This document shows positions 45,912-59,500 of a DNA stretch of 64,000 nucleotides, piece after piece. Within the stretch, counting starts at the first letter, position 1. Each line of letters begins with the position of its first letter. The notes below the pieces were generated by a model. The model did not search any database. It was not told the DNA's origin and saw nothing but the letters and a program-made list of their open reading frames with translations. The stretch covers positions 192,501 to 256,500 of the forward strand of contig JASJOG010000022.1 of NCBI GenBank assembly GCA_030142905.1, in the 5' to 3' direction. A program made the translations under genes and the position numbers. This DNA is from Heliopora coerulea (Eukaryota; Cnidaria; Anthozoa; Scleralcyonacea; Helioporidae).

Positions 45912-46723
45912 CTAACCAGGCAACTCCAAGTCAAAAACAAGAGAAAGATGATCCGACGGGAAAAGGAAACTCGGCAAAGCTGTCCTTCCAATAACATCCT
46001 GCGATGGAGTTTCGAGGTAATTGTGCACAACGAACTTCGGCGAATGCCACACGTAGTCGATTGTACGTCGCACTTCCCCTGTCGGTCGGTATTTCCACGT
46101 TGTAAAAGCAGGTTCAGATTTAGCGGCGCAGGAGTATGAACTGTCTAAACCGTTGTCACGCATTTCCTTATAAACAAGTTCGTTGGGGGCCGCGTTGAAG
46201 TCGCCGCACAACACAACAGGTGACACCCCACAGTCACTTCCCATTTTCCAAAGTTTTCCCAAAAGATTCTTTCCTTGCGCTGCTCTTATGCATTCGTTTC
46301 CGTCTTTTGCCTTAAGATGAGTGACACCAACTATGAATTTACGTTCAGTGCGCAAGTCCTTAACAACGGCCAGAATAGCAACCTGATTTGTAACGGACTC
46401 TTCACCGTCGTGCAGGGCTATTTCCAACAGTTTGCCAACTTCCAAACGGTCTTTTTTGACAAAAATCGCACAGCCGTCAGGGCCGCTATTTCCTTGAACG
46501 CGAAGACAAGGGGAGTTAGGTTTCGGCAGAAAGTGAGAGAAGTATCCTCGTTCTTGTAGTTTCGATGAAAAAAAGTCGTGAAAGTGATCGACCTCTTCCA
46601 AGCAAACTAGGTCAGGATAATATAGCAAAATTTCTCGAAGGATACGCTCCCCTCGATCTGGCCAGCTAAGCACTTCTTGTGGACACTTGACGAAGTTTTG
46701 GGTGGGTGTGGAGTGACTTAGAG
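45912..46723 (-). CDS. NOCT: nocturnin-like endonuclease/exonuclease/phosphatase, exon 2 (catalytic domain)
   Basis: A minus-strand terminal exon starts after the acceptor TTTTTCAG|CT at 46723 and ends at the TAA at 45912. It encodes 269 residues plus part of a shared Ala codon. Motifs of the EEP fold as arranged in nocturnin are present: CLEEVDHF (catalytic Glu, about residue 89 of the joined protein), FLPKPNSPC, GPDGCAIF, TNQVAI, THLKAK, VVLCGDFNA, TTWKYRPTGE, TIDYVWHS and FPSDHLSL. The spacing and the PKP/GPDGCA/TTWK signatures favour nocturnin over the related CCR4 (CNOT6) deadenylases and ANGEL proteins. Nocturnin is a rhythmically expressed NADP(H) 2'-phosphatase in animals. The first exon is 15.8 kb away on the same strand; the joined protein would be 315 aa, shorter than the human protein mainly because the N terminus is short. 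Confidence 0.92.
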
Positions 46724-48189
46724 CTGAAAAAGAAATAGGACATTGCAAGAAATTGAAGGAAAAGAATTGTTGAATATATTTATCACTGGTCAATACAGCA
46801 TCGTAGTAGACTGGTACATGCTTTAATAGTAAGTATGTCAGAAATTGGAGACAGTAAATTTCATGCTGATCCGACTTAATAGTGCGATAGTTCCTGGCGA
46901 GTGTAATGCGATACTTAAAACTGGTGCTGCATGGCTCAAAAAGTACAACTGAAAAAGCAAACAGTGGTAAATGAAATTATAATCATGTATAGAAACTATT
47001 AATGATGAACATTTCTCGCGTTTTCATCAGTATAAAGGAACATCAGTTGAGGTTTGGGAGAAAGAGGCATGGAAGTAAAATCAGGAGTCCGACTGACGAG
47101 CATTTCCGCCAAGTAGATTTCACCCAAAACTCCACGACTGTTTCTATAACTGATTGGTAAAATAAGAAAATAAACTCTTTCATTCATAAAATAGCATGCA
47201 CTAAAACCAGCTCTTTACTATCATCACGAGGGCGTAAATTCTTCACACTGTTCAGGATATCGTATGAGATGTGGAGATAAAGCATCGAGTTACAGGAAAA
47301 CGGCTTTTAGCCAATCACTGTGGACGCTTTTGAAATGTTACTCATTAATTCATGGCGATAGCGATGACAACTTTGAATCGCCCACAAAAGGAAGGGTTTT
47401 TTTGGGGTTTTTTTCGTTGTTGTTGTTTTGTTTTTAATCTTACTGAATGATAACTGAAAACCTTTAGGCTGATTAGGTCTTCCGTTTACAGTTTTCCCTT
47501 AGATTTTTAATTCACAAAATCCATTTACCTCCCCCCTATTGAGCCTTTCTTTTCGACTACGGAATCAAAATTGCTTATTCTCGATTCGTGGAGAAAATTT
47601 TCGTCCTATACTGCAAGTCTGACTTAATAGCTTAGTAAAAATTCCGTTGATGTACTACCGCATAAAGGTTTGCTAGTTTTTAGCTAAACAGAATCAGCTA
47701 TTATTCGGTAATCAAAATCAGCCATTTCGGCGTGAAGATTGTGGGTGGCTGGGTATTTATTGTTGTGGTGTCAGTGACAGTATGACCGAAGTAGACGATA
47801 TAGTGATATTGTATTGTTATCGTTGTGAACTGCAACCGGATCTTTTACTATTCAAAAATGTTGAAAGACAGGCTGATCGGCGTGTACAATACATGCAATA
47901 ATTAAGTGAAATAGATTGTCTTTTACTGGTTGCATCACGTTCTGTAAAAGCTAACATGCTGGGAATTCCTCTGATACAGTGTCCGTCCATGATCACCAGT
48001 CTTACAGTCTTGATCACGCACATACATAAATAATAAGCTAAAGAGTTGGGTAATTTAAAATATTGTTTCCGAGCGTAGAAATTTATTGTATACATTTCCC
48101 TACCGTTCGCGGTAAGCGCCAACAAATTTTTTGCATTTGAAGAACGTAACAATGCAACAAGGACGGTAATGCATGTGTTTCACATTTCC

Positions 48190-50105
48190 TTTATTTCTCT
48201 TATTTTCTTGTCATGCTCTTCTTTCCAATAATAGCAATACAACTTTAACCTTTTAAGTGGTCTTGACGAAAAAACAATTAGAATTTCATTAATAGAATCG
48301 AACTATTCATTATTAAATTGTTTCTTGAGGCAGCCCGCCGACAGATTCCTTGGGTACAACCTCGAGCCATGCAAGCAACTCCACAACGTGCAGGATTGTC
48401 AATGACAGTATGAACGTACAGATATACGATGCGAATCTAAGTGGCGTTTCTTATATTTCAAAAGCAGTTAACACTTTATACGGGCTGAGGTTGAAAATCT
48501 ACCAGTTGCACATGTGTGGAAAACTATGAAAATTTCCACGATAAGCTTATGAAGTCAAAGATAATTCGAATGTTCGACTTGATAAGAATAATACCAGAAC
48601 AAGCGATTGGAATCTGAGAAATATGGAAAAGCGTAGGAAATTTAGGTCACACGTAGCCTATACAGGAGTGGGTTTGAGTGGGAAGCGTGGGGAGGTCATG
48701 ACCCCTCAAGCTGAGGGTTTACTGAAGATTAGTATAACACTTTTCGATTGTACATTATACCGTGTTTACATGTCAAAGGTTATTTACTTTAAGGTTTAAC
48801 AAAACTTTTCTGCCATCTGTTGAAACAACATTTTATCGTTTGAGTTATTTGCTGTAACTAGCATCGTACAGTAAAGGTTTTAAATGTGACCAATATGTTC
48901 TATTTACAAAATAAGTGTCCGTTCTGTATCAAGATGACTAGACTGGAGGCGAAGCCGAGTGTCCACATCCCGATTAAGAACGGACACGAATTTCGTTAAT
49001 TACTTCAAAAACTTGCACCAAGTCATTTCTGGAAGAATGCAAAAAGATTCTAAGTGATTGAAATGGTAAAGAGAAATCAGTTTTACTGTGATAAGAGCGG
49101 CGCAGAAGGCAACTGCAGTGGCTGAATGTTTGGTACAGAGCTGATTAATAAAATATGAATGTCGGTAAATGTGCACCATAACCGACGTCTTATAAATCAG
49201 TTCTGCATCGTACTTACACAGACTACCTAGTGATCTCCTTTGATTTTTTTTTTCATAAATTATTAATGAATTGTAGAAGTTGGGTAGATAACTCGTTTAT
49301 CCAAATTTTGTTTGAAGTTTGATGCAATTTCTCGTTTATACTGCACTTGTTCGTGATAAATTTTAATTCCTGAATACAACACTGAAATACTAGCTGTTGT
49401 ACATCGTTTGAAACTGGAGTTTGGCATTGCCCATGTGGACTAACTGCAGGTGAAGTCATGGCGATACGCAATTACTTTTCTTGCGATGAAGGTAAATGGG
49501 TTGCTAATAAATATATCTTTGCAATAACGTTGGTAATGTGAATCTCGACGTTTCTCTTAGTTTCGTCATTAAGCAGTCAGTCTCCCTTTTTCTATCATAC
49601 GACACATCTTTAAACGTCTGCATAGCTCTTGACAAAAACAAGCATAATTTCATTAATTGAATCATACTGCTCATAATTTAAATGCTTCGTTGAGAAAGTT
49701 CGTTGACACGTTCATTAAAAACTGCGTAGGCAGGAAGTGCAAGCTCAGCGAGCCATTCCGAGATTGTCAGAATTTTCGAAACAGAATATAGTTAGGATGT
49801 AATAACATACGGTGCTAATCTGACTCATGTCTCTTGATTTCAGAAGATTGTACTTGAGCCGTGCTGAGAACCGAAACCCACAAACGACGCGCATCTGTGC
49901 AAGGATCTCAGAAGCTTCTACCATACCCTCTTGCAGTTTGATAACAGTAATACCAGAACAGGTAACTGAAAGCTGAATAATTTAGGAAGGCAGAAAATTT
50001 TATCGCATGTTGCTTATACAGGATTGGGTTAAAATGGGAAGCCTGCTAGGCCATGTCTCCTTTATAAGCTGGGGATTGATTGGAGATAAGAATATTTCTT
50101 TTCAT
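48190..50105. repeat. diverged tandem duplication, period about 1.35 kb (copies 48.19-48.76 and 49.56-50.10 kb)
   Basis: Shared blocks in the same order include TTTCATTAATAGAATCGAAC versus TTTCATTAATTGAATCATAC, GGATTGTCAATGACAG versus AGATTGTCAGAATTTTCG, ATAATACCAGAACAAG versus GTAATACCAGAACAGG, and CTATACAGGAGTGGGTTTGA versus CTTATACAGGATTGGGTTAA. On the minus strand copy B has an open frame of about 76 codons ending ...NSDNLGMAR; copy A has stops in the matching frame. A short third copy may lie near 47.76-47.80 kb. This could be an old duplicated gene fragment; function unknown. Confidence 0.5.
48915..48987. repeat. hairpin GTGTCCGTTCT/AGAACGGACAC with GGCGAAGCCGAGTG apex
   Basis: Eleven-base perfect arms (48915-48925 and 48977-48987) enclose a loop containing GAGGCGAAGCCGAGTG. 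The loop matches the apical motif of the fold-back families at 3.7, 5.4 and 36.5 kb although the arms differ. Confidence 0.65.
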
Positions 50106-51029
50106 TCCATGACGTTAGAAATTTAACGTTTATTTAGATTTCCGACGCTTCCAACAAACAATTGAACAATGTCGACTGAACTATCAAACTGTACAAGGAA
50201 AAAAAATTATTTAAATGTCAGTTTGCTGAAGTAGGTTATAAAACTCTGTCAAACTTCATCAATCACTAAAGCTATTTCAGACGTCGGATTAACGAGTTCT
50301 AACAAAGTATGACAAACAGTCCAACCATTATGAATCCAACAAAGTTGAGTCGTTTTATTATTCTACCACAATTTGGGTACGGTACAAGGCTTTTCGAAAT
50401 GTTACCAAGATCTGTAGAGGAAGAGAGTCGTCTTTTGTAGGTTATATGTTGTTACTCGTTGCGGAGTAAGCATTTCAAACGAGTTAAGATGTTTGGCTGT
50501 TTCTGAGCGAGTAAACGAAAAACTGCTGTATAATATTCTTCCGTAATGAGGGAATATTCTAACTAACAATAATCTGAAGTATGCAACAACTCTTCGAAAA
50601 TACTAAAATTCCACTTAGTGTACCGCCTTTGGAAACAGAAGTAAGACATTGCGCATTTTAGCCATTCCCCAGTTTTGCGAATTCCCCCCAAGGCTTTTCT
50701 AAATCCCTTCCTCTGCTTATAAGTTACGAACGATACTCTATTACAATTGAATGGAAATATTTATATACTTCAGAGTTAAATTAGTTGTTCACTCAAATTT
50801 TCAATTTCATAACTGAAAAACATTTTATGCATAAACCTATTATCCTCCTTCACCTTAATTTTTGCTGTTGAATATGGAATAACTGGAGCATATACCTACT
50901 CATTCAAAAACTCATCAACAATTCACGAGGAATATATAAAGAAAAATCATGCCCTACTTTTCAAGTCAAAATTTTGCGGTTCAGAAATCAATAGTAGTCA
51001 AACTTTCTTAGTCAATTTGCAGGACGACA

Positions 51030-51150
51030 TAACAAGAGGTTGTTATGTTCTTGTATTCGTGCTTTCAAGTACGTACTTTATCCAATCTTTATCAGATCCG
51101 TGTTTTAAATCCGACGATCCGATAAAGCACTAATGCTCGTGTTTTAAATG
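51030..51150. repeat. fragment of the CTTTATCGGAT hairpin family
   Basis: TCAAGTACGTACTTTATCCA, TCAGATCCGTGTTTTAAATC and GATCCGATAAAGCAC then TCGTGTTTTAAATG are rearranged pieces of the 3.7-kb hairpin unit. The piece abuts a LINE fragment at 51.16 kb. Confidence 0.5.
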
Positions 51151-51159
51151 TCCCATAGA

Positions 51160-51420
51160 CTACATGGATTACAAAATAGAATTGCTAAATTAATAATGGG
51201 AAGTCCTAAAAAATTTGACCACCTTCAACTCCATTAAAAGAAAAATAAACAGGCAATCTCTTACGGAAAGATGTAACACCAAAACGTGTCTCTAATGTAC
51301 AAAGCACGCAGCATTCAACAGCAGATAGCTTATACAGTTCAAATGATTCTTGGCATGAATTCTCCAGCAAGAATAAAAATTTTGGGTTAAGTTAACCCAA
51401 CACCAACTTCTTCAAAAGAC
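51160..51420 (+). pseudogene. LINE RT C-terminal fragment
   Basis: The translation LHGLQNRIAKLIMGSPKKFD, followed after stops by NVSLMYKARSIQQQ, matches the region after the RT domain of CR1/Jockey-type LINEs (QNRAARIIT ... LMYKALN). Stops and frameshifts are frequent. It lies 5' of the RT-core fragment although it encodes a more C-terminal part, so the order is rearranged or two insertions are adjacent. Confidence 0.6.
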
Positions 51421-51589
51421 GTGCTCGGGTATCCCAGCCACACAACGTACCTAGAACTCTTTAATAAAAAAGGTTAGTCCTAGGGATGTTAATGTAGTGT
51501 TAATGGAAAATGACATTTAATTAGTGGTTTATATTGTAAAGCCTTACTGACTCTCGTATATACAACTAGTTTATTCACAAGTTAATTGT

Positions 51590-52645
51590 TAAAGTTCAGT
51601 TTGAATAACAAGCCCCTTGAAAACAAAACCGTAGTGTTTCGAACGACTGGTGTCCCACAAGGGTCAGTATTGGGGCCGTTGCTGTTCACTATGTTTATTA
51701 ATGATCTCCCATCTTGCATAACCCATAGTTAGATCGTATTGTATGCTGATGATACTGCCGTGTTTTATGCTCATAAAGGCATAATGACCATCGAACTCGT
51801 CCTCCAAAATGATTTACAGGCTCTCAATTCATGGTTTTCTGATAATAGACTGACAGTCAATTGCTCCAAACCTAATGTCATTCTTTTTGGCACAAGTCAA
51901 CGTTTGTCACGATCTGCCAAGCCCACATTATCATTATCAGGAACATTACTTCAAGTTAAGGATTCCATTAAGTATTTGGGTCTAACTTTGGATGCTAGAA
52001 TGAACTGGAATGAACATATTGATTTAGTAGCTCTAAAAGCCTCTCGTACACTTTGTCTCTTGGGTAGAATCCGGAAATATATTAATACAGATGTTTGTAG
52101 ACAACTCCATGACTCCATAATTCGGCCTTTATACGAATATTGTGATGCCATATGGACAAATACCGATAAAGTCCCTGAAAGAACTCCCCAATGCGTATAT
52201 CCAGTTTGACCTTGACAGTACTAAGTTGCACTTCCAACCAGCCTGTTTAGACGTGCTACTGCAAAGGTTAAGTCTCAATATTGTTTTATTCTTAGACTAG
52301 TACAGATCTGTTTCAGCATTTAAGGCTGGTTTATCCTCAACCAACTAAAGTCAAGGGCATCAGCCTGCTGTACAGATTGTCTTCTAGTCCTTGGGCTAAC
52401 AGGGCAGGTTTGCCAACACCTGATGGTAGTGTACTTGCAGCTGCCAGCCAATTAAGGCAAGCTGAGGCTTTCGGCTACCTGTCTACCCAGCTGGCAAGGC
52501 AGGGGCGGCACTTCCTAAGTCATCCCATCAAAGCCTGCTCGTTTTATAGAGGTCACTGGCTATGAATCAATGTCCTGCCTAGCTAGTTTAGACGTGCCAC
52601 TGTAAGAGTTAAGTCTGAATATTGTTTTTATTATTACTATTATCA

Positions 52646-52676
<31 letters not shown>

Positions 52677-52690
52677 TATTATTACTGAAG
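51590..52690 (+). mobile_element. 5'-truncated LINE with RT core and (ATT)n tail
   Basis: RT motifs TGVPQGSVLGPLLFTMFINDL and YADDTAVFY lead into a 156-codon open frame (51739-52209: LNSWFSDNRLTVNCSKPNVI, KYLGLTLDARMNWNEHI, LYEYCDAIW). The GVPQGS part is separated from YADD by a TAG at 51729-51731. The element ends in an (ATT)n tail at about 52618-52688. The segment TTTAGACGTGCTACTGCAAA then TAAGTCTCAATATTGTTTT (52246 on) recurs at 52586 on, bracketing about 300 bp of non-LINE-like sequence. It lies in the nocturnin intron, opposite strand. Confidence 0.75.
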
Positions 52691-55600
52691 TATTAAAATT
52701 TGTTTCAATAGAAAGGAAATAAGTAAATTAGTAAATACATAAATATATGCATAACTGAACAAATATAAAATTAAATAGGTAGATAATTAAATAAGTATTT
52801 AAATAAACACAAAACAAATAAAAAAAACAAACGAACCGCCCACATCATTTATGCAACTTTACATAAGCAAGTTTCCTAATTGATAAGGTTCGTTATTTTC
52901 TAAAGTATGCATAGCCATTCAAGGTCATCATTACTTCCAAATGGTACCACTTAAGATGTTTACAACTATACAGAATGTGGCATATGATTGTTTTTCTGAC
53001 ACCAATGACCTCTGATCTGGCACAGTTAACTTGGAACATCTGTCTTCTATTCCAGAATTTAGTCAATAGAAATTGTTCGATCTTTGTTTTAATCCGACTA
53101 TCAGCAGCTCATCATGCCCAGTAAACAAATGCTATATTACAGTCAGGGCTCGTCTAAAAATGGTTACCTGGTCAGATGAGTGCCGCCTTTTATCTTTCTA
53201 TTTTTCCCATTGATTTCAACATAGTAAGTATTATTCCATGAGTCTTTTAGTAAAGTGGTACTTGAGTGAACAGTTAAAATTATATTAAACGGACACACCT
53301 AAAGAAGGGGTAAGTGTTTCTACATATCGCAGATGTTTCTATGGGGTAGGTGTGCTAAAAATAAACTTTTTGTGTGGTCACCTTGACATTTTATCTGACC
53401 ATTCATTATAGTTTTGTCCTAGAATAATACACGATTATGAATCTTCCCGAAATGTCGCGAATATTATGTTCACAAAAATTACAAACTTTGCATACCCCCA
53501 ACGTCAGTTACCATTAAGACCACTAAGATGTCTATTAATCTGTACGTTTGTGATGAAAACAGTTTACAGCATAAATGAGTCAACATCCCCAACTCTTTCC
53601 CTCGTCACAGCCCGTGTCGCAAGGGACACGTTCAATACACACAAAACTTTATGTTTCAGTCGTAAATGTGTCTGCAAACCACCCTTTTCAGCGTATCAAT
53701 GATCCTTGAATCGTTTTTGACGAGGCACTAAAAATTTTAGTTCGGTGGTCACACCACTTTGTCCTGGAGTTTAAAGTATTTCTCAGTATGAATTTTAGGA
53801 ATTCTTAATAATGTAACTTTCGTACAGGGATTAAGCATGATGTAGTTTGCATCCTACTTCAGCTGAATGTGAAAAGTAACGCGGAAACAAAAGAGACCAA
53901 AAACTAGTCAACTACATTCCTACGCGCATTTTCATCCGTGCGTATAAAATACCTCAAGCAATCAGTTATCACAAAACACCTTGGCTTCTTATCTTCACCT
54001 TTCTAGCACTTAAGGACAAAAATAGCTCCTATGAATTGCCCATACTTAGGAACATTAGCCCCACCCTTGATCCACCCTCTCTACTCCCACGATCCACCAT
54101 CTTCCTGTTCATTTTCTTACTCTATAAAGTAATACACTATAAAGGCTTGGCTGAAAAGCTCATGCAAAGTTCATAAGTCCATCATTGACAACAAATATTT
54201 TCCATGTGATGTGAAACATTGTGCCTACTTAAAGTTAAACGTCACACTGTAATATGAAGAGCTGCATGTAGTTGTAATATGTACCAAATCCACGGAATTC
54301 TCGTAAATGCTCGGAATTGCTTTTTTTCGTTTTCTTTTTTCTCCCTTGCAAGAACATAGTAATTGGAACTTCATTACAAGAAATATTTCTCAACTTCTCA
54401 CGAATAGTTTGATCCTTTATCTTTAGGTATTGCAATGAATGTAGTTATGTCAATGTTGGAAAGACACAACTGGGAAATGACTCGCAAAGAGTACACGTTG
54501 AGTGTGATCCACTTCACATTTCATCGAAGTTGTTATGAAGGTGTGAATACCGCTGCGGCTTTCATAAATTTATTTCACTCAGCAAATCGCTTACTTTGCG
54601 AAGCTGTGCAAAATTGAGCGAAATGTACGAGCAGTTGTTTAGAGCATTTTGAAGGTGCTCAAAGTGTCTAAACTAGCTTTGGCTGCCCTTACTTAAACGA
54701 GTAGAATCGTCTGGTGTTCGCTAGAAGAAAAATAAGGTTGCTTAAGGGTAACCACTCCCGGTAAAGGATTACAAACTGACAATTTTTGAACGTAAACAAA
54801 CATTCCTGTCATTTTTGTAATAGTATCTACAAATATTTTTGCCAAATGAAGAAAGGTAAAAGGCGAGAAAGGTAAGTGTTATTGTCGGCATTTGCTGGAC
54901 AGTTTCCGCTTAATAAAGGTAGACTTAATAACATTTCACTAAGTTTAATAAACGTAGACGGTTTGATAAATGTCGGCTTAACAGTATTTCACAAAGTAGA
55001 AAACCAAAAAGCAAATAAATAGCGCTCAAAAGATTAAAAGATTCGTACACTACTGCGTACTTTCATACTGACAGGTTATGTGGGGGATATTTCAATATCT
55101 GGGAGATTTAAATATTTAAGGAGGCACAACAAGGCAAACCGTAAAGACCGAGACAGGGTTGCATCAAAGCATCAACGATTTGATGCTTTCAAAACAGGAG
55201 AGGACCGATACTCAGAAAGTGTATGACATGATTTGTACAAAACAATCTTAATATAATAATACCATGGTATATGCGTTACTATGCGAGAATTTCCCCCATG
55301 TCCTCCATGTTAAATGAACTCATGTGTTAAATGACATCATCTGAAACTTACCCCCATTCAGACAAGAGGGGAGAAAGTATTTACGTCGATGTTATGATAA
55401 CAACAACTGCAAAACCAAAATAAGTATATCTTTGAAATTTCTCGAATCTTTTTCGGGAAAAAAAATTCTGTTGGCTTGTTACTATGCAATTTCAGCCGAA
55501 ATTATCCACGACAAAGAAAAAGAAAAAAATCTACAAAATATTTCTGCACACTCGTATCCACCTGTCCATATCAATAACCTGTGTTAAGCGATTCTAGCCC

Positions 55601-56517
55601 TGGCTAAAACGGCAAACCGCAAAGCGTATACAATGCAACTAAAGATCCATCGAAATAAAACGCAAACCTTCTTCAAATTCCTGTTATTGTGTCTGGTCTC
55701 ATTTCACTCCAACAAGTTTAAATAAACTTGGTGAAATCTCAAAGTTGCACGACATGTCGTGAGGCACATCCACGATACGATGGTTGCAAACGATCGATTT
55801 GTAGCTCTGGCGTGCGTAATTATTTCTTAGTTTGAAAAAAAAATTACATATTACAATCCTGGATCGACGTAGTTCGTACGTAAATAAAAATATATAACAC
55901 TACATTTTGTTGCACATTTACTGAAATGATTAATCAAAAAGTTATTAAAAGTTAGCACAAATTAAATCAAGCTCACGAAGCAAGCTATGAGCACATTTTG
56001 AAATTTCAAAGACCCTAGCTGGTTACTTACAGCATTACAGAGTGATACAGAATGAATCATCCCTTAGGATTGTGACCTAAAATGGTTGAACAATAAACTT
56101 GCCGAGCCACCATGTAAGAGAGTAATGCACGAATGCTCTTTCCAACAACTTAAATCTGCAATGTTTTTGTAGGCACAAATCCGTTTCTCTTATACTTTCG
56201 TCTTTCGACAGCAGTTTGATGCGCTGAAACTTATCTTACTAAAAACTAAAAACCATTTATCATGAATCTATAAGACATTCACAAATATTGCATGAAATTT
56301 CGACTTATGTTCATCAAATGAAGGGATCATTATATTTTTAGGATCGCCCCTAGTGAAAAAAGTCCTGGATGCATAATTAATGATCCCTTCTCAGTCAATA
56401 GTTGGTACTTACAGCTCTGATTATGTATAGTTAGCAATAATTTCAATCTGCAAGACTAAAAACAGCGAGAGACGAGACACGTAGACGAAGGAAGAAGAGC
56501 GAGTCATAAAAGGCACA

Positions 56518-56549
56518 TTAGGGACGACAAGAACAGATGCCGTCCCTAA
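56518..56549. repeat. hairpin TTAGGGACG/CGTCCCTAA
   Basis: Nine-base perfect arms enclose a 14-base loop. It resembles a terminator stem, but in this eukaryotic intron no such role can be claimed. Confidence 0.6.
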
Positions 56550-59500
56550 CACCTGTGATTATAAGGACACAAACCGAAGCTTGGTAAATGAAAGTAAAAG
56601 AAAAAGATATGAAAGGAGAGAAGAATAGAGCTTTAGGGATCGGCAAATATGGTGAGAACGACGGGTAGAATCGGCTGACTCTCCCTAAACGCTATATTTA
56701 GTGAAAACTGTCCATGCTAAACTAAAAAAGACTGTCCAACAGCGATGACCAACCCTCGCACCTTATCTCCCCTCCCGTTGCCAGGTACGAAGTTGAGGGA
56801 TGAGATGAGACATTCGCGATGCTGACAGGTAAAGCGAAGGCCTCACTCTTGAATTATGAATCCGGATATGCGTTCAATAACGACAAAGTGAAAGAAGTTA
56901 TGCTCAAGCTTTACGGAGGAGCGTGAATGTTCACAGGTACCAAAATACTGTCAAAGAAAGATTGCGTTGAAGGATAAACACTTTCTGAATGAAATAAAGG
57001 AGAGTTCTGGCATCTCGAGTTTACTGGCGGCCCAAAATTTCTGATTTGGTTGCGACGTGGCGATCCAGGTCTTTTTTTCACTTCTCTTAAAGGCTGTTTT
57101 AACAAGTTGTGGTGTTTTATAGCACACCAGCAATTTTCTTCGAGGTTTTCTACCAAAAGACTTAGTCCTTACATTTGCCATAAACCAGTCTATCCTATTT
57201 CGCGTAAGTAACGAAGTTTCCAGACTAAGCAACAGTATGAAATTCGTGACTGGTCGACTAAAGGAATTTTCAGTGAAACAATCACATTGCAAGATAGAGT
57301 ATGTCGATTCTATTCGCGTAAAAATATCGCCTAGATGAACACTAGGATTAGTGCTTAGTTGTACCAGTCAGCGGAATACCATTGCTCTTTGGTGGAGTAC
57401 CACTTATGGGTATCCCGAGCAGTGTTCGCTTTCCCGGACCTCCACGAACAGAGCAGCAACGCAGTTCTGGATCGCGATCATGTGTTTAGAGAGAGATTTC
57501 AGTCTTAAGACTGTCTTCCACTTTAATGATCGAATCAAGTGCGGATCATTACAATTTGAGCCAACATATTTCATTTGGTGTGATGAAATGATAAGATAAT
57601 GAAATCACAAGATGATTTAGGTAATTAAATTTAAATCTCGAATTTAAAAAAAAAAGTGATAACTAATTGCTTTGAGCAACATCAAAGACTGTCCAAGATG
57701 GTCGCCCATCGTATCGTAAGAATGGGGATCATATCTATTTTGAAGATTCAAACTGACAATTACCATTGGTCGGGAATTCTTCCATCAAGTGTGAAGGTGA
57801 AATAAGCCGGTCTAGGATAGTCGGGGATGTTGATGAGCAGTAACGTCGTTGCTCTTCACCGGCCCATGTTTTTGTTTTTATGTGGTAATAAGTATTGTTT
57901 TGGATGGTTGTTGGAGACTCTTAAAAAGTAAATAGTTGTGCATCTCTGTGCATCTCATAATAGCATTGGTTTATTTTTACAGTACTTCACGGAAACCCGT
58001 CATAAATCGTTTCTAACTTTAAAATTTTGCTAATTTTTTTCGAAAAAATAAGTTCAATTAGGATGTGCAGGATGGGCGGGGCACCGGTTCCTATCGAGCC
58101 TAAACGACATAACACCTCAACTCTAAACGTTTTAAATAGATGGTATATGACAAGTGGACTATAATATTATACGTAAAATAAAGGAATTGTATAATTACAT
58201 TAATTTTTATAACCAGTTTTGTCATATTTCCAGCGGCGTAATATGGAGTAAAGCAAGCTAAGGTGCCGAGGAAACGACTGCCCCCTGAACATCCTTGGTA
58301 GGGATGTCTTCAATGGTATTGTCCTCTTCAAGGAAAAAGAGAGAAAGTAAACAGAGCGCGATTTAACGGCCTACATGTTTCTGAAAAAAGTTTGTAGTCA
58401 GGATTTTAGACTCTTAACGTTTAGAAAACACTGTTGATTGAACAGTTCTGCATTATGAAAGTTCAAACAAAAGGAGTGTTCAAAGCAATCTCACGATATT
58501 AGATGTACAGGACCAAGTTAAATGCAATAACAGTGCTTTCGTCCTACAAACGTTCGAGTGAAGACTTGTAACTCTATCCCAGACCCTCTCTACAAAAACA
58601 AGATGACGCCTGCAAAGAAGATGACAGTGCTGCGTTGGAAACGTTGGAAAATTTTTCAGTGAGTCCAAAACTTACATTTTGTAGGCCAGAAATTACTTGG
58701 CCTACATAGCAGTATTATTTTGTGTAGGGTAAGAAAAATCCTTAAATCTTGCTTTGAGTAAAGAAAAAGCAGCCCACTGCTCCTTAACCAATGTGCTACT
58801 GTATATTCTTTGATCATAACCATTCAAAAATTGCGGGAACCACTGAGTATTTTTATAAAATACAACGGAATATAATATAACGAATAACTTAGTCGAGGTT
58901 AAAATGTTATCGTTATTCGGAGTTACCAATGTTGTGTATTTTATAACCATTCAAATAACGTAAGAAATCCTGTGATAAAGGAGTCACCTCGTTTTTATCA
59001 CTAGATAGCGGAAAATATCCTGCAGACCTCAACATTGCAGGAATTTCTGGGCCGTAGGCATGACCTCTCAAGAGGATCTCTTCACCTAATTATTTCTAGC
59101 TAACACACAATATAATTGGAAAGTGAAAATTATTCCATATTTCGACTAACGTGTCTTCGCCTTAAAATTATTCCCAAGCCTAGGAAAAATAATTACTTGA
59201 AAATTTCACAAGTTTAAAATTTCCTCGCGCGTTTGATACATTGGATGTCGGGTACTAAAGGGGTGAGCTGATAAAGCCAACAGACCTCCTTCGCCATCCT
59301 GCAGGCGGTCCACATGGCTCATACAGGCGTCCACTCAACCGCAACCGCAAAGGAAACTTTGTCTTTAAGAAAAAAAGTCAACTTTACACTGATCTATCAC
59401 GCGGAACATCCTGGATTTAGTCGAAAGGATTGAAGGAAGGAATTCACACGTTGCGGTAACGCCAGACAAAGTGTTAATGGAAAGAGTACTTAACACGCGT

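Noticed and set aside
56911..57292. Minus-strand frames of 81 and 113 codons in different registers
   Set aside because: No recognisable motif, and overlapping frames of similar length suggest chance or a decayed repeat.
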